A stretch of DNA of 64,000 nucleotides from Gammaproteobacteria bacterium (lineage in GTDB: Bacteria; Pseudomonadota; Gammaproteobacteria; Pseudomonadales; Halieaceae). Under the pieces are notes generated by a model. It saw only the letters and a program-made list of their open reading frames with translations, did no database searches and was not told where the DNA came from. The stretch lies in assembly GCA_030427485.1 (NCBI GenBank), contig JAUICG010000005.1:62001-126000 (forward strand), given 5' to 3'. The position numbers were made by a program, and so were the translations under genes. This document shows positions 28,470 through 39,011 of this stretch, piece after piece; position 1 is the stretch's first letter; every line of letters begins with the position of its first letter.

Positions 28470-30228
28470 GTTCGTTCTCGCGAAACTGCAGGCTGGCCAA
28501 TCGGGCGTAGAGCGGGCAGTCGCGCAGCAGTTGCGGATGGGTGCCGGTGGCGACCAGGCGCCCCGCGTCCAGCACGGCGATCTTGTCCGCGTGCAGGATC
28601 GTGGACAGGCGGTGCGCGATAATCACGGTGGTGCGGTTGTGCATCAGTTCCTGCAACGCCAGTTGCACCTGGTGCTCGCTCTCGGTGTCCAGCGCGCTGG
28701 TGGCCTCGTCGAGTAGCAGGATCTTCGGGTCATTGAGGATAGCCCTGGCCAGTGCGATGCGCTGGCGCTGGCCGCCGGACAGGCGCACGCCCATTTCACC
28801 GAGGTGGCTGGCATAGCCGTCGGGCAGCGCCGTGATGAAGTCGTGCGCGTGGGCGGCCCGGGCCGCGGCCATCACCTCCTCATCCGTGGCATCGAGCTTG
28901 CCATAGGCGATGTTGTAACGGACGTCTCCGGTGAACAGCGCCGGTTGCTGCGGCACCAGCGCGATGTGTTCGCGCAACTGCTGCAGGTCCATCTGGCGAA
29001 TATCCGTGCCGTCGAGCAGGAGCCTGCCCTGCTGTGGGTCGTAGAAGCGCAGCAGCAATTCGAACACCGTGGACTTGCCCGCGCCCGATGGCCCCACCAG
29101 CGCCAGGCTTTTGCCGGCCTCGATGTGTAGCGAAAACTCACGCAAGGCGGCCTGTCCGGGTCGGGTCGGGTAGTAGAACGAGATATTGTCCATCCGCAAT
29201 TCCGGCCGCGGGTTGTCCGGCGCGGCGGCGGCCGTTTCCGGATTGGTGATCAGGCTGCGTGTGTTGATCAGTTCCACCAGTCGCTCGGCGGCGCCGGCAG
29301 CGCGTTGCAGATCGCCCCACACTTCAGAGATAGTGGCGACACCGCTGCCGACCATGATGGCGTAGAACACGAACGCGCCGAGTTCGCCGCCGCTCATGCG
29401 TCCGCTGATGACATCCTGCCCGCCCTCCCACAGCATGCCCGACATGCCGACAAACAACAGTATGATCGCGCCGCAGATGAGGAGCGAACGCTGCCAGATG
29501 CGGCGCCGGGCGATCTCGAAAGCCCTCTCCACTTCCCGGTCGAAGGCCTCCGACTCGAATTGTTCGCGCGTATAACTCTGTACCACACGGATGTGCTGGA
29601 TGACTTCCCCGGCGTAGCTGCCGACGCTGGCGATGCTGTCCTGGCTCTGGTTGGAGAGCTTGCGCACCCGTCGCCCGAATACCAGTATCGGCAGCAGCAC
29701 CAGCGGTACCCCGAAGGCGATGATCAGGCTCAGCTTCAGATTGGTGATGAACATCAGCACCAGCGCGCCGACGGTCGTCAGGCTGCTGCGCAGCGCCATG
29801 CTGAAGGAGGAACCGATGATGGTTTGCAGCAGGGTGGTGTCAGTGGTGAGGCGGGACATGATTTCACCGCTGCGATTGAGTTCGAAAAACCCCGGGTGCA
29901 GCCGCACGATATTGTCGAAGACCTGCACCCGGATGTCGGCGCTGATTCTCTCCCCCAGCCAGGAGACGAGGTAGAAGCGGATAAATGTGCCAAAGGCCAT
30001 CGCCGCGGCTATCGCGACCAGCAGCGCGATCGCGCTCCTCAGGTCCGCGCTGGAGCCGCCGCCGAATCCCTGGTCGATCAGCACCTGTAAACCCCGTCCC
30101 AGGGACAGGGTGGCGGCGGCGGTGAACAACAGCGCGGCGCTCGCGCCGACCAGCCTCAACTTGTAGTTCTTCAGCAGGCGCAGCACCGGCAGCAGTGCAG
30201 GCAGACCCTGTTTCGCACGGGAGGACAT
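28411..30228 (-). CDS. ABC transporter, fused permease and ATPase (MsbA-like half-transporter)
   Basis: An exporter-type half-transporter of 605 residues: an N-terminal six-helix membrane domain (from LVGASAALLFTAAATLSLG) and a C-terminal ATPase. Walker A is GPSGAGKST, the signature is LSGGQRQRIALARAI, Walker B is ILLLDEATSAL, and the H-loop is AHRLST. It should act as a homodimer in the inner membrane. Substrates of such lipid- or drug-type exporters cannot be read from sequence. ATG 30228 (MSSRAKQGL) is the preferred start; an in-frame reading to 30273 exists. No neighbouring gene suggests a cargo. Confidence 0.9.
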   Translation of the reverse strand: MSSRAKQGLPALLPVLRLLKNYKLRLVGASAALLFTAAATLSLGRGLQVLIDQGFGGGSSADLRSAIALLVAIAAAMAFGTFIRFYLVSWLGERISADIRVQVFDNIVRLHPGFFELNRSGEIMSRLTTDTTLLQTIIGSSFSMALRSSLTTVGALVLMFITNLKLSLIIAFGVPLVLLPILVFGRRVRKLSNQSQDSIASVGSYAGEVIQHIRVVQSYTREQFESEAFDREVERAFEIARRRIWQRSLLICGAIILLFVGMSGMLWEGGQDVISGRMSGGELGAFVFYAIMVGSGVATISEVWGDLQRAAGAAERLVELINTRSLITNPETAAAAPDNPRPELRMDNISFYYPTRPGQAALREFSLHIEAGKSLALVGPSGAGKSTVFELLLRFYDPQQGRLLLDGTDIRQMDLQQLREHIALVPQQPALFTGDVRYNIAYGKLDATDEEVMAAARAAHAHDFITALPDGYASHLGEMGVRLSGGQRQRIALARAILNDPKILLLDEATSALDTESEHQVQLALQELMHNRTTVIIAHRLSTILHADKIAVLDAGRLVATGTHPQLLRDCPLYARLASLQFRENELSAQSSFDPSVESGLSVPG

Positions 30229-30410
30229 CAGGCCGGCCTGCAGCAAGGTGATGCGCGGCGACCGCCTGGGCAATAAATGCGCAGTGGCTCAACAGGTTTT
30301 ACTGTGGTGAACTTCATTCGGGGATTCCGTGGCGGGCTGGCGGCATCGTGCTAGTGTAATGGCTGATCGGCGTGAATGGTAATGCGCGGACAATTCTGGC
30401 GGGGGAACCG

Positions 30411-31169
30411 ATGGCGGAAAAATTCAGGGACAAGGTGGTTATCGTGACCGGGGGGAGCCGCGGCCTCGGCCGCGCGATGTCGATCGGCTTCGCGCGGGAG
30501 GGCGCGAAAGTGGTCGTGGCCAGCCGCAAAATCGCCGCCTGTGAGGAGGTTGTCGCACAGATCGCCGCGGAGGGCGGCGAGGCCCTGGCGCAGGCCACGC
30601 ACATGGGAGACATGGCCGATCTCGACGCGCTTATCGAGGCGGCGTACGCGCGCTTCGGCCGCGTCGATATCCTGGTCAATAACGCCGGTATCAACGTGGC
30701 GTTCGGGCCGTTGTCCGATATCGGCACGGCCGCGTTCGACAAGATGGTGGACGTCAACCTGAAGGGCCCCTGGTACCTCGCCTCGCGGCTGGCGCCGCGC
30801 ATGGCGGAACACGGCGGAGGCTGCGTGATCAACGTGCTGTCTGTCGCGGCGCTTTCCACGCCGGCCTACTCGGGCCTGTACGCGGCCACCAAGGCGGCGC
30901 TGAAAGCGCTGACCGAGGTCATGGCGCAGGAGTGGGCCGAGTGGAATATCCGCGTTAATGCGCTGGCGCCGGGTAGCTATCACTCGGACCTTACGGACAG
31001 CGCAATCGCCTCCCTGCCGCACTACGGTGAAGGCATGGTGGCCGCGGCCCTGATCCCGCGTATTGCCCAAACCGAGGAGATTCTGAACCCTGTTTTCTAC
31101 CTGGCGTCCGAATCCTTTACCACGGGCATTACACTGGTCGCCGATGGCGGCCTGATGGCGAAACGCTAG
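30411..31169 (+). CDS. Short-chain dehydrogenase/reductase
   Basis: A classical SDR of 252 residues with the cofactor motif [10 protein letters not shown], the NNAG motif ([10 protein letters not shown]), catalytic Ser (VLSVAALS) and YxxxK (YAATK). The arginine in the Rossmann strand after VVVASRK suggests NADP(H). It ends [11 protein letters not shown] as FabG-like members do. The ATG at 30411 has a GGGGGAA purine tract before it. It is convergent with tatC, whose stop overlaps. The substrate is unknown. Confidence 0.9.
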   Translation: MAEKFRDKVVIVTGGSRGLGRAMSIGFAREGAKVVVASRKIAACEEVVAQIAAEGGEALAQATHMGDMADLDALIEAAYARFGRVDILVNNAGINVAFGPLSDIGTAAFDKMVDVNLKGPWYLASRLAPRMAEHGGGCVINVLSVAALSTPAYSGLYAATKAALKALTEVMAQEWAEWNIRVNALAPGSYHSDLTDSAIASLPHYGEGMVAAALIPRIAQTEEILNPVFYLASESFTTGITLVADGGLMAKR

Positions 31170-31915
31170 CTCCCGCCGGACGGCGGCGAGCGCCGCATTA
31201 CGCGGCCGAAGTAGACGCCGACCTCAAACAGTAGCCACATCGGCACGGCCAGCAGCGACTGCGAGATAACATCCGGTGGCGTCAGCAGCATGCCGAACAC
31301 GAAGCAGCCCACGATAATGTAGGGCCGTTTACTGGCCAGCGCCTCGGGCGTGGTGATGCCGGACCAGATCAGCAGCAGCGCCGCGATGGGAATTTCAAAG
31401 GCCAGGCCGAATGCGAAAAACAGCTTGAGGACGAAATCCAGGTAGCTGTTGATGTCTGTCATGATGGTGATGTCGTCCGGTGCGACGCTGGTGAAAAAGC
31501 CGAAAATCAGCGGGAAAACGACAAAATAGGCGAATGCGGCGCCGGCATAGAACAGCAGCACGCTGGAAGCCAGCAGCGGGACCGCCAGGCGCTTTTCGTG
31601 CCGGTACATGCCCGGCGCGATGAAACTCCACGCCTGGTAGAGCACATAGGGCATGGCCAGGAACAGTGCGGCCCACAGCGTCAATTTGAAGGGCGTGAAA
31701 AACGGCGAGGCGACTTCGGTGGCAATCATGCTGGCGCCGGGTGGCAGCAGCGCGCGCAGCGGCTCGGAGACGTAGGCGTAAATTTCGTTGGCGAACGGGA
31801 AGAGACAGATAAAAACGATCAGTACCGACAGCAGTGCGCGCAGCAGCTTGTCGCGCAGCTCGGTGAGGTGTGCAATCAGCGGCAGCGGCTGATCAGTGGA
31901 TTCCGGTTCGTTCAT
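31166..31915 (-). CDS. tatC: Sec-independent protein translocase TatC
   Basis: TatC is the multi-span receptor that recognises twin-arginine signal peptides. The 249-residue protein has the conserved N terminus [17 protein letters not shown], six membrane segments and the loop motif [11 protein letters not shown]. It is the last gene of tatABC; its ATG overlaps the end of tatB by 4 bp. Confidence 0.97.
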   Translation of the reverse strand: MNEPESTDQPLPLIAHLTELRDKLLRALLSVLIVFICLFPFANEIYAYVSEPLRALLPPGASMIATEVASPFFTPFKLTLWAALFLAMPYVLYQAWSFIAPGMYRHEKRLAVPLLASSVLLFYAGAAFAYFVVFPLIFGFFTSVAPDDITIMTDINSYLDFVLKLFFAFGLAFEIPIAALLLIWSGITTPEALASKRPYIIVGCFVFGMLLTPPDVISQSLLAVPMWLLFEVGVYFGRVMRRSPPSGGS

Positions 31916-32247
31916 TCAGCCGTTTTTTCCGCCGGGGCCTGCGGTGCGCCGGGTGCGCCTGCGTTGTCCGGTGCCTGCTCTTTCGGCGCGGTGGTTGATT
32001 CCCGCAACTCGTGCCCGATGCTGTTGGCCTGGTTTTTCAGCTGTTCCCCGGTCTGGCGCAGGTCCCGCATCACCGCGTCGTTGTGCAGTTCCTGTTGTAC
32101 TTCCTGCTTGATCTCATTGAAGCTTCGCCGGATGCGGTTGAGCCACGCACTGGCGGTACGGACTGCCTCCGGCAGGCGCTCGGGCCCGATCACCAGCAGC
32201 GCCACCACGCCGATCAGGACGAGTTCGGCAAAACCTATATCGAACAT
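31912..32247 (-). CDS. tatB: Sec-independent protein translocase TatB
   Basis: TatB pairs with TatC in the substrate receptor. The 111-residue protein has one N-terminal membrane helix ([20 protein letters not shown], with the acidic residue typical of TatB), the PERLPEAVR hinge, an amphipathic helix and a Pro/Ala-rich tail. Confidence 0.95.
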   Translation of the reverse strand: MFDIGFAELVLIGVVALLVIGPERLPEAVRTASAWLNRIRRSFNEIKQEVQQELHNDAVMRDLRQTGEQLKNQANSIGHELRESTTAPKEQAPDNAGAPGAPQAPAEKTAE

Positions 32248-32254
32248 TCAGGGT

Positions 32255-32482
32255 TTACTTTTCTTTGGCCGCGTTGTCCGCTGTTTCGTTCACGGCCGGG
32301 TCCTGCTCGGTGCCGTCGCCGGGCTGTTTCACTTCGCCGTCATCGCTCATGCTTTTGCGAAAGCCCTTCACCGCGCTGCCCAGGTCGCTGCCCAGGGTGC
32401 GCAGGCGCTTGGTGCCGAACAACATGATCACGATTGCCAGAATGATCAACAATTGCCAGATACTGATTCCGCCGATACCCAT
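32255..32482 (-). CDS. tatA: Sec-independent protein translocase TatA
   Basis: TatA oligomerises to form the protein-conducting path. This 75-residue protein has the short membrane helix [20 protein letters not shown], the FGTKRL hinge, an amphipathic helix ([16 protein letters not shown]) and a charged tail. It is the first tat gene after hisE in the order hisI-hisE-tatA-tatB-tatC, as in Pseudomonas. Confidence 0.95.
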   Translation of the reverse strand: MGIGGISIWQLLIILAIVIMLFGTKRLRTLGSDLGSAVKGFRKSMSDDGEVKQPGDGTEQDPAVNETADNAAKEK

Positions 32483-32522
32483 TGTATTCTCCCGTTATCC
32501 TCGCGCCGTGCTCTATGGCGCA

Positions 32523-32852
32523 TCAATTGCCGCGCGCAGCCTTTTCGTCCAGTCCCGAGACACCGAGACGGTCACCCAGGCACTGCATCACGTCGTCTAC
32601 ATCCATCCCGAGGTGTGACAGCATTACCATGCTGTGAAACCACAGGTCGGCCACCTCGCCGATGACCGCGTCGCGGTCACCCCCGGCAGCGGCATCCTTG
32701 GCCGCCAGGATCACCTCGGTGGCCTCCTCGCCGACTTTTTCGAGGATTTTGTTCAGGCCCTTGTGGTGCAGACTGGCCACGTAGGACTGTTCCGGAGCGG
32801 CCTGCCTGCGCGCCGCCAGCGTTGCCGTCAGTTGTTGCAGCACATCGTTCAT
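32523..32852 (-). CDS. hisE: Phosphoribosyl-ATP pyrophosphatase
   Basis: HisE hydrolyses phosphoribosyl-ATP to phosphoribosyl-AMP in the second step of histidine synthesis. The 109-residue protein has the MazG-like motif [15 protein letters not shown] and [13 protein letters not shown]. It is separate from HisI, as in Pseudomonas; the two are fused in E. coli. ATG 32852 overlaps the hisI stop by 4 bp. Confidence 0.95.
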   Translation of the reverse strand: MNDVLQQLTATLAARRQAAPEQSYVASLHHKGLNKILEKVGEEATEVILAAKDAAAGGDRDAVIGEVADLWFHSMVMLSHLGMDVDDVMQCLGDRLGVSGLDEKAARGN

Positions 32853-33250
32853 GATGTTTTCCCGTACATGTCCGCAGGTGCTTTCAGCACATCGTCGGTG
32901 ATGCGCCAGGCGCCGTTCTCCAGCACCTGGTAAAAACATGCCCGCCTGCCAGTATGACAGGCAATACCGCCAACTTGTTCCACTTTCAGCAGCACTGTGT
33001 CCGCATCGCAGTCGATACGCAACTCTTTCAGCGTCTGAACGTGACCTGATTCCTCGCCTTTGCGCCATATGGCCTGCCGCGAGCGCGACCAGTAAACGGC
33101 GCGGCCCTCATCGATCGACAACTGCAGGGCGTCGCGGTTCATCCAGGCGAGCATCAGTACCTCGCCGCTCTGCCAGTCCTGCGCAATAGCGGGTACGAGC
33201 CCCTGCTCGTTCCAGTTGATGTTGTCTAACAGGGTAGCGGGTTCGGCCAT
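32849..33250 (-). CDS. hisI: Phosphoribosyl-AMP cyclohydrolase
   Basis: HisI opens the purine ring of phosphoribosyl-AMP, the step after HisE. The 133-residue protein shows [28 protein letters not shown] and the metal-binding [13 protein letters not shown] followed by [11 protein letters not shown]. Its stop overlaps hisE. Confidence 0.96.
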   Translation of the reverse strand: MAEPATLLDNINWNEQGLVPAIAQDWQSGEVLMLAWMNRDALQLSIDEGRAVYWSRSRQAIWRKGEESGHVQTLKELRIDCDADTVLLKVEQVGGIACHTGRRACFYQVLENGAWRITDDVLKAPADMYGKTS

Positions 33251-33311
33251 GACTATCTTCCAGACGGAGGCACATTATGGCACAGGCCGCAGCGTCGCAC
33301 ATATGCCCGGG

Positions 33312-34952
33312 CTAAGGGTAACGTGGCCAGAGCAGGTAGGCCCCAGCGGCGGCCAGCACCCAGCTGAGCGCGGGCGCGTCCGCCAGTTGCTGCCAGGCGG
33401 CGGGTGCGGCCAGCGCGACGGCCGCGACACAGGCAATGCCGCCGAGCAGGTGGCGACGCCGGCGGGCGAGCGCGCTCTGGCGCGCCGACTCCTCCTGCTG
33501 CCGCTGGGGCCGGGGTGTCGGGTGGCGCTCGGATTCCCGTGTCTGCTGCAGGCTGTCCAGCATCACGTCGGGCAGTTGCGGCAGTTGCTCCAGCCATGAC
33601 GGGGCATGGCGCTGCAGGCGCCTGAAAATCGACTGCGGCGAATAGCGCTGGGCGACCCATTCCTCCAGGAACGGCTGGGCTGTCTCCCACAGGTTAAGAT
33701 CGGGATACAGTTGTCTTCCCAGCCCCTCGATATTCAGCAGTGTTTTCTGCAGCAATACCAGGGACGGTTGTACCTCCATGTCGAAGCGGCCGGCGGTCTG
33801 GAACAGGTATACCAATAACTGGCCGAAGGATATCTGGCTGATGGGACGCTCGAAAATAGGCTCGCACACCGCGCGCATCGCCGATTCGAATTCCTGCACC
33901 CGTGTCTCGGGCGGCACCCAGCCGCATTCGACGTGCAACTGCGCCACCTCGCGGTAGTCACGGCGGAAAATACCCAGCAGGTTGCGCCCCAGGTAGTACT
34001 GGTCCGCATCCGAGAGACTGCCGACGATTGCGCAGTCCACGGCGATATAGGTGGGGTCGGCCGGGTCGTTGGCATCGACAAAAATGTTGCCCGGGTGCAT
34101 ATCCGCGTGGAAGAAACTGTGGTTGAAGACCTGCGTGAAGAAGATCTCCACGCCCCGCTCACCGAGCAGCTTCAGGTCAGTACCCCTGGCGCGCAGCGCC
34201 GCGACATCGGTGACCGGAATGCCGGAAATGCGCTCCATCGTCAGCACGTTGCGGCAACTGTAATCCCAATAGACCTCGGGCACATAGAGCAGCTTGTTGT
34301 CCTCGAAATTGCGCCGCAGCTGGGAGGTATTGGCGGCTTCGCGACCCATGTCCAGCTCGTCCAGGATAACCAGCTCGTAGTCCGCGACCACCTCGACCGG
34401 TCGCAGGCGTCGACCGTTGGGATGATACTTCGCCGCCAGTTTCGCCAGCGAGTACATCAGTGCGAGGTCTTCGCGGATGACAACCTCGATATCCGGGCGC
34501 ACCACTTTTACCACCACCTGCTCGCCGCTGTGCAGCGTGGCGCAGTGCACCTGGGCCACGGAAGCCGATGCCATGGGGGTACTCTCGAAACTCGCGAACA
34601 ACTCGCCTACCGGTTTGCCAAGGGCCTTCTCGACGATCGCAATGGATTGCTGGTCGGGGAACGGGGGTACATTGTCCTGCAACCTGGCCAGTTCATCCGC
34701 AATATCGGCCGGCAACAGATCGCGCCGCGTGGACAGCATCTGCCCGAACTTGATAAAGACCGGCCCCAGTTCCTCCAGCGCGCGGCGCAGGCGCTCGCCC
34801 CGGCCGAGGTCGGGTGCCGGACGCAGGCGCCACGGTGCGAAGCGCAGGGCAGTGCGCGGCAGGGCCGGCAGTCGCTCCCGGTCGATAAATTCGTCCAGCC
34901 GATAGCGGCCGACGGTGCGCAGTATCTTGTTCAGGCGCAGCGCGCGGGACAT
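33312..34952 (-). CDS. ubiB: Ubiquinone biosynthesis accessory kinase-like protein UbiB
   Basis: UbiB is an atypical kinase-like ATPase required for coenzyme Q synthesis. The 546-residue protein has the KxGQ motif ([16 protein letters not shown]), the Ala-rich nucleotide loop (ASASVAQVH), the catalytic [10 protein letters not shown] and two C-terminal hydrophobic segments ([34 protein letters not shown]). It lies directly after ubiJ and ubiE on the same strand. Confidence 0.96.
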   Translation of the reverse strand: MSRALRLNKILRTVGRYRLDEFIDRERLPALPRTALRFAPWRLRPAPDLGRGERLRRALEELGPVFIKFGQMLSTRRDLLPADIADELARLQDNVPPFPDQQSIAIVEKALGKPVGELFASFESTPMASASVAQVHCATLHSGEQVVVKVVRPDIEVVIREDLALMYSLAKLAAKYHPNGRRLRPVEVVADYELVILDELDMGREAANTSQLRRNFEDNKLLYVPEVYWDYSCRNVLTMERISGIPVTDVAALRARGTDLKLLGERGVEIFFTQVFNHSFFHADMHPGNIFVDANDPADPTYIAVDCAIVGSLSDADQYYLGRNLLGIFRRDYREVAQLHVECGWVPPETRVQEFESAMRAVCEPIFERPISQISFGQLLVYLFQTAGRFDMEVQPSLVLLQKTLLNIEGLGRQLYPDLNLWETAQPFLEEWVAQRYSPQSIFRRLQRHAPSWLEQLPQLPDVMLDSLQQTRESERHPTPRPQRQQEESARQSALARRRRHLLGGIACVAAVALAAPAAWQQLADAPALSWVLAAAGAYLLWPRYP

Positions 34953-34955
34953 GGC

Positions 34956-35597
34956 TCAGTCCCTCAGCTTCTGCAGGCGCTGGCGCAGGCGCTGGGTGCG
35001 CGATTCCAGCCGGTCCACGCGCACGCCGAGCTCCTGTACGTCGCGGTAGAAATCCTCGACTTCCAGCCGCGGCGGGCTGAGTCGCGCCTCCTCGTGTATG
35101 AATTCTTCGAGTTGCCGGGTCAGGCTGGCGGACGCCTGCCTGCCCCAGGCGAACGCGCTCCGCAATACCTGCGCCAGCTGGTGCCCGGCCACGTCACCCA
35201 GCGCGTCCACCAGCGGCGCTTCCCAGTCCATGTCGAGTCCCGCCAGGATGTGCTGCAGTTCGATCAACGGGGCACTGTCGCCCTCCAGCTCAAGTCCGCC
35301 GTTGATCAGCGTTGCGGCGGGGTCTTTGGCCGACGCGAGTTCGGTAAAGTCCGCCGCCGTGCCGCGGATGCTGGTGGTGACCGGCCCGTGGTGGAAGCCT
35401 GTCAGGCGTATACCCTGCGCCCCGGGGTGCAGGTAGATCTTCACCGCCGGCGACGTGCAGTGCAGCGCGAAAACACAATCCTCGAGCTGCGCCAGGCCGG
35501 TAATGCTGTGTGGCGACAGCGCCAGCGCGCGATTGATCGCCGTTTCCAGCGCCGCCAGTGCCGCGGTGTGCAGTGTGGGATCTACAGGGCCGCTCAT
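34956..35597 (-). CDS. ubiJ: Ubiquinone biosynthesis accessory factor UbiJ
   Basis: UbiJ is a lipid-binding assembly factor of the soluble Ubi complex. The 213-residue protein has an SCP2-like N-terminal domain (VFALHCTSPAVKIYLHPGAQ) and a C-terminal coiled coil ending VRVDRLESRTQRLRQRLQKL. Its position between ubiE and ubiB, 3 nt before ubiB, is the standard operon. Confidence 0.92.
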   Translation of the reverse strand: MSGPVDPTLHTAALAALETAINRALALSPHSITGLAQLEDCVFALHCTSPAVKIYLHPGAQGIRLTGFHHGPVTTSIRGTAADFTELASAKDPAATLINGGLELEGDSAPLIELQHILAGLDMDWEAPLVDALGDVAGHQLAQVLRSAFAWGRQASASLTRQLEEFIHEEARLSPPRLEVEDFYRDVQELGVRVDRLESRTQRLRQRLQKLRD

Positions 35598-35598
35598 T

Positions 35599-36348
35599 TC
35601 AGGCTTTGATGCCCCGGTGCAGCGCGACTATTCCACCTGTCATGTCGTGGTACTCGACCTCGCAGAACCCGGCGTCTTCCATCATCTCTTTCAGGGTATC
35701 CTGGTCGGGGTGCTTGCGGATGGATTCGGCCAGGTACTGGTAGCTGTCGCTGTCGTTGGCGACAAGGCGGCCCATCAGCGGCAGTACGCGAAAAGAATAG
35801 GCGTCGTAGGCCTTGCTCAGCAGCGCGCTTCGCGGCTTGGAAAACTCCAGCACCAACAGTCTCCCGCCCGGCTTGAGCACACGCAGTATGGAGCGCAGCG
35901 CGAGGTCAATGTCGGTGACATTGCGCAGGCCGAACGCGATGGTGACGCAGTCGAAGCTGTCATCCGGAAAGGGCAGGTGCTGGGCGTCGGCCTGTACGAA
36001 CTCGATGTTGGCCAGGCGTCCCTGGTCCAGCAGTTTGTCGCGCCCCACCTGCAGCATGGAGTCGTTGATATCGGCCAGCACAATACGGCCCTGCGGACCC
36101 ACCAGTTCGGCGAAGCGGGCGGCCAGGTCGCCGGTGCCTCCGGCGATATCCAGCACGGCATTGTTCTTGCGTACGCCGCTCAACTCTATCGTGAAACGCT
36201 TCCAGATACGGTGGATTCCACCTGACATCAGGTCGTTCATCAGGTCGTAGCGAGCCGCCACGGAATGGAACACATCGCCCACCAGGCCGGCCTTGGCGTC
36301 CTTGTCGACTTCTTTGTAGCCGAAGTGTGTGGTTTCTTTGTCGCTCAT
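35599..36348 (-). CDS. ubiE: Ubiquinone/menaquinone methyltransferase UbiE
   Basis: UbiE performs the C-methylation in ubiquinone (and menaquinone) synthesis. The 249-residue protein has [17 protein letters not shown], the SAM-binding [11 protein letters not shown], and [23 protein letters not shown] 36348 starts [14 protein letters not shown]; longer in-frame readings run back into the palindromic element upstream and are not credible. The stop is 1 nt from the ubiJ start. Confidence 0.97.
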   Translation of the reverse strand: MSDKETTHFGYKEVDKDAKAGLVGDVFHSVAARYDLMNDLMSGGIHRIWKRFTIELSGVRKNNAVLDIAGGTGDLAARFAELVGPQGRIVLADINDSMLQVGRDKLLDQGRLANIEFVQADAQHLPFPDDSFDCVTIAFGLRNVTDIDLALRSILRVLKPGGRLLVLEFSKPRSALLSKAYDAYSFRVLPLMGRLVANDSDSYQYLAESIRKHPDQDTLKEMMEDAGFCEVEYHDMTGGIVALHRGIKA

Positions 36349-36427
36349 CGCGTTGCTGTCCGGGGCGGAGGATTGCGCAGTATACCCCGATGCGCGCGCG
36401 TGGTCAGGTACAGCGATGCTGGGGTAG

Positions 36428-36601
36428 TGGCTCGCTTTGAAGTTTGGTGCGTATCGAGAGTCTGAGAGCTGGAGTTGCGGTCGGGACCGTGTGGCGACAG
36501 GACGTCGCCACTCGAGCCTGCACATGGACGTGCGCTTTTTGGCGTGTCGCGACCGCAACTCCAGCTCTCAGACTCGCACAGCCAAACTTCAAAGCGAGCC
36601 A
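36428..36601 (-). repeat. Palindromic element, copy 1 (core on the minus strand)
   Basis: The outer arms 36428-36447 and 36582-36601 are a perfect 20-bp inverted repeat. The main stem arms run from about 36458 to 36487 and 36546 to 36575, complementary at 29 of 30 positions. The core between them, read on the minus strand, is the same as in the other three copies: hairpin GCACG-TCCA-TGTGC (36520-36533) and hairpin GTGGCGAC/GTCGCCAC (36491-36511). It lies between the DUF971 gene and ubiE. In P. aeruginosa the pha polyester cluster occupies this position. No target duplication or reading frame of interest is seen. Confidence 0.92.
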
Positions 36602-36614
36602 ATATCGATGCAGG

Positions 36615-36998
36615 CTAGAGCTTCAGCACCTGCACGTCGGGGTCGCGATTGGCGCCGGCTTGCGCGATGCGGTCCAGGTAGTCCTGCCATTTGGCCTGCT
36701 GTTCGCGGCAGAGCTCGTACAAGTATCCCCAGGAGTACAGGCCGGTATCGTGGCCGTCGTCGAACACCAGCTGCAGCGCGTAGTTGCCGACCGGTTTGAT
36801 CGCGGTGATCGCGACATTCAGCTTGCCGGTCTGCAGGACTTCCTGTCCGGGTCCGTGGCCGAGTACTTCCGCGGAGGGCGAGTAAACGCGCAGGTATTCG
36901 CAGCTCAGGGAGTAGTGCTCGCCACTGGCGTATTCCAGCTCCAGCAGCCGCGAGCGGCTGTGCAACTGGATGGAAGTGGGTCTGGGGGCTTCGGACAC
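36615..36998 (-). CDS. DUF971 (gamma-butyrobetaine hydroxylase-like N-terminal domain) protein
   Basis: This 127-residue protein is of the DUF971 family, whose fold also forms the N-terminal zinc domain of gamma-butyrobetaine hydroxylase. Typical text: LELEYASGEHYSLSCEYLRVYSPSAE and VGNYALQLVFDDGHDTGLYSW. Related small proteins occur next to iron-sulfur or hslUV genes; a role is not established. It follows hslU by 8 nt in the order seen in Pseudomonas. Confidence 0.88.
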   Translation of the reverse strand: MSEAPRPTSIQLHSRSRLLELEYASGEHYSLSCEYLRVYSPSAEVLGHGPGQEVLQTGKLNVAITAIKPVGNYALQLVFDDGHDTGLYSWGYLYELCREQQAKWQDYLDRIAQAGANRDPDVQVLKL

Positions 36999-37006
36999 GG
37001 CGCTGG

Positions 37007-38338
37007 TCAGAGAATGAAGCGGGACAGGTCATCGTCCTCGCTGAGTTCCTGCAACTGCCTGTCGACGAACGCGGCGTCCACCATCAGCGCCGCATCCTGC
37101 AGGCCGGCATCGGCCGCGCCGAAGGAGGTTTCCTCCAGCAGCCGTTCCATTACCGTGTGCAGTCGCCGGGCGCCGATATTTTCCGTGCGTTCATTCACCT
37201 GCCAGGCGGTCTCGGCGATACGTCGCAGTCCGTCCCTGCTGAACTGCAGGTCCAGGCCCTCGATCTTCAGCAGCGCCTGGTACTGTTCCGTCAGCGATGC
37301 GCTGGGCTCGGTGAGGATGCGCTCGAAATCATCGGGCGACAGCGCCGACAGTTCGACACGAATGGGCAGGCGCCCCTGCAACTCCGGGATCAGGTCCGAG
37401 GGTTTGGCAAGGTGAAACGCGCCGGAGGCAATGAACAGTATGTGGTCGGTTTTGATCATGCCGTGCTTGGTGCTGACGGTGGAGCCCTCGATCAGGGGCA
37501 GCAGGTCGCGCTGCACGCCCTCGCGGGAGACGTCGGCGCCCGCGCCCTCAGAGCGCTTGGCGACCTTGTCCAGTTCATCGATGAAGACGATGCCGTTCTG
37601 TTCAGCCTCGCTGACGGCCTTTTGCTTGAGCTCGTCCTCGTTGACCATTTTCGCGGCCTCTTCATCGCACAGCGCCTCGAACGCGGCCTTGACCGGCATC
37701 TTGCTTGTCTTGCGCTGCTGGCGCGACATATTGGAGAACATGCTCTGCAGCTGGCTGGTCATTTCCTCCATGCCCGGCGGCGCCATGATTTCCATGCCGG
37801 GAAGGCTGGCCGTCACTTCCACTTCGATTTCCTTGTCGTCGAGATCGCCCTCGCGCAGTTTCTTGCGCAACAGCTGCCGTGCGCTGGACGTGGTCGCCGA
37901 CGGTTCGCTGCCGCTGTCGCGGGCCGGCGGCAGCAGGATATCCAGGATGCGCTCCTCGGCCGCCTCCTCGGCGCGCGAGCGCACGCGCGCCATCTCCTGT
38001 TCGCGGTACATTTTGATGGCCACGTCAACGAGATCGCGCACGATGGATTCCACATCGCGCCCCACGTAGCCGACTTCGGTGAACTTGGTGGCCTCGACCT
38101 TGACGAAAGGCGCGTTGGCCAGCTTCGCCAGCCGCCGCGCGATCTCCGTTTTACCGACCCCGGTCGGGCCGATCATCAGGATATTCTTGGGGGTGATCTC
38201 GGCGCGCAGTTCTTCCGGCAACTGCATGCGTCGCCAGCGATTGCGCAGCGCGATCGCGACCGCGCGCTTGGCCGCATCCTGGCCGATGATGAATTTGTCC
38301 AGCTCGTGGACGATTTCGCGGGGTGTCATATTGGACAT
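37007..38338 (-). CDS. hslU: HslUV protease ATPase subunit
   Basis: HslU is the AAA+ unfoldase of the HslUV protease. The 443-residue protein (the E. coli length) has Walker [12 protein letters not shown], Walker [12 protein letters not shown], the pore motif GYVGRD, the I-domain insertion (about residues 110-240) and the C-terminal tail LSRFIL that activates HslV. ATG 38338 begins [20 protein letters not shown]. It follows hslV by 7 nt. Confidence 0.97.
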   Translation of the reverse strand: MSNMTPREIVHELDKFIIGQDAAKRAVAIALRNRWRRMQLPEELRAEITPKNILMIGPTGVGKTEIARRLAKLANAPFVKVEATKFTEVGYVGRDVESIVRDLVDVAIKMYREQEMARVRSRAEEAAEERILDILLPPARDSGSEPSATTSSARQLLRKKLREGDLDDKEIEVEVTASLPGMEIMAPPGMEEMTSQLQSMFSNMSRQQRKTSKMPVKAAFEALCDEEAAKMVNEDELKQKAVSEAEQNGIVFIDELDKVAKRSEGAGADVSREGVQRDLLPLIEGSTVSTKHGMIKTDHILFIASGAFHLAKPSDLIPELQGRLPIRVELSALSPDDFERILTEPSASLTEQYQALLKIEGLDLQFSRDGLRRIAETAWQVNERTENIGARRLHTVMERLLEETSFGAADAGLQDAALMVDAAFVDRQLQELSEDDDLSRFIL

Positions 38339-38345
38339 GGGGAGC

Positions 38346-38885
38346 CTAAAAATCCAGTTGTTCGATAGTGCGGTGGTGATTGGTGTAGATACAGATGTCG
38401 GCGGCGATACCCAGGCCTTTTTCCACGATATCACGCGCTTGCAGGTCAGTGTTCTCGAGCAGGGCGCGCGCGGCCGACTGGGCAAAGGGGCCGCCGGAAC
38501 CGATTGCGATCAGGTTGTCCTCGGGCTCGATCACATCGCCGTTGCCGGTGATGACCAGCGAGGTCTCCTTGTCGGCCACGGCGAGCAGGGCCTCGAGGCG
38601 CCGCAGGGCGCGCTCGGTGCGCCAGGCTTTCGCCAGTTCAACCGCGGCGCGCACCAGGTGGCCCTGGTGCTTCTCGAGTTGTGCTTCAAACAGCTCGAAC
38701 AGCGTAAAGGCGTCAGCGGTGCCCCCGGCAAAGCCCGCCAGGACCTTGTCCCGGTACAGGCGCCGCACCTTGCGGGCGTTGCCTTTCATTACGGTATTGC
38801 CCATGGAGACCTGGCCGTCGCCGCCGATCACCACGCTGTTGCCACGGCGCACGGAAAGTATGGTTGTGCCTCGGAATTGTTCCAC
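38346..38885 (-). CDS. hslV: HslUV protease proteolytic subunit
   Basis: HslV is the threonine protease chamber partner of HslU. Residues from [20 protein letters not shown] match the mature N terminus; a six-residue leader (VEQFRG, start GTG) must be removed to free the catalytic Thr. E. coli lacks this leader, while a similar MEQFRG leader occurs in other gammaproteobacteria. The GTG at 38885 has AGGAG nine nt upstream. The protein is 179 residues and ends [11 protein letters not shown]. Confidence 0.95.
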   Translation of the reverse strand: MEQFRGTTILSVRRGNSVVIGGDGQVSMGNTVMKGNARKVRRLYRDKVLAGFAGGTADAFTLFELFEAQLEKHQGHLVRAAVELAKAWRTERALRRLEALLAVADKETSLVITGNGDVIEPEDNLIAIGSGGPFAQSAARALLENTDLQARDIVEKGLGIAADICIYTNHHRTIEQLDF

Positions 38886-39011
38886 GTCGCTGTTCTCCTG
38901 GGGGACGGTCTGAAGGGCTGCTGCCGGACGGTCTGCGGGCAACGCAATCTGCTCTGCCGGACTGTCAGATATTGGGGAGGCGTGCGGGAATTTCAAGACC
39001 CCGCCCCGAAA

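Noticed and set aside
33933..35609. Long plus-strand open frame antisense to ubiB and ubiJ
   Set aside because: It is the complement of well-conserved genes; high GC makes stop codons rare in the opposite frames. The same applies to 45651-47624, 19677-21086, 2795-3979 and many others.
36444..37415. Open frames running through palindromic element copy 1 (and similar ones at 43744-43980 and 57414-57602)
   Set aside because: Their residues come from the repeat core and its arms; similar peptides appear on both strands because the DNA is palindromic. No independent coding evidence.
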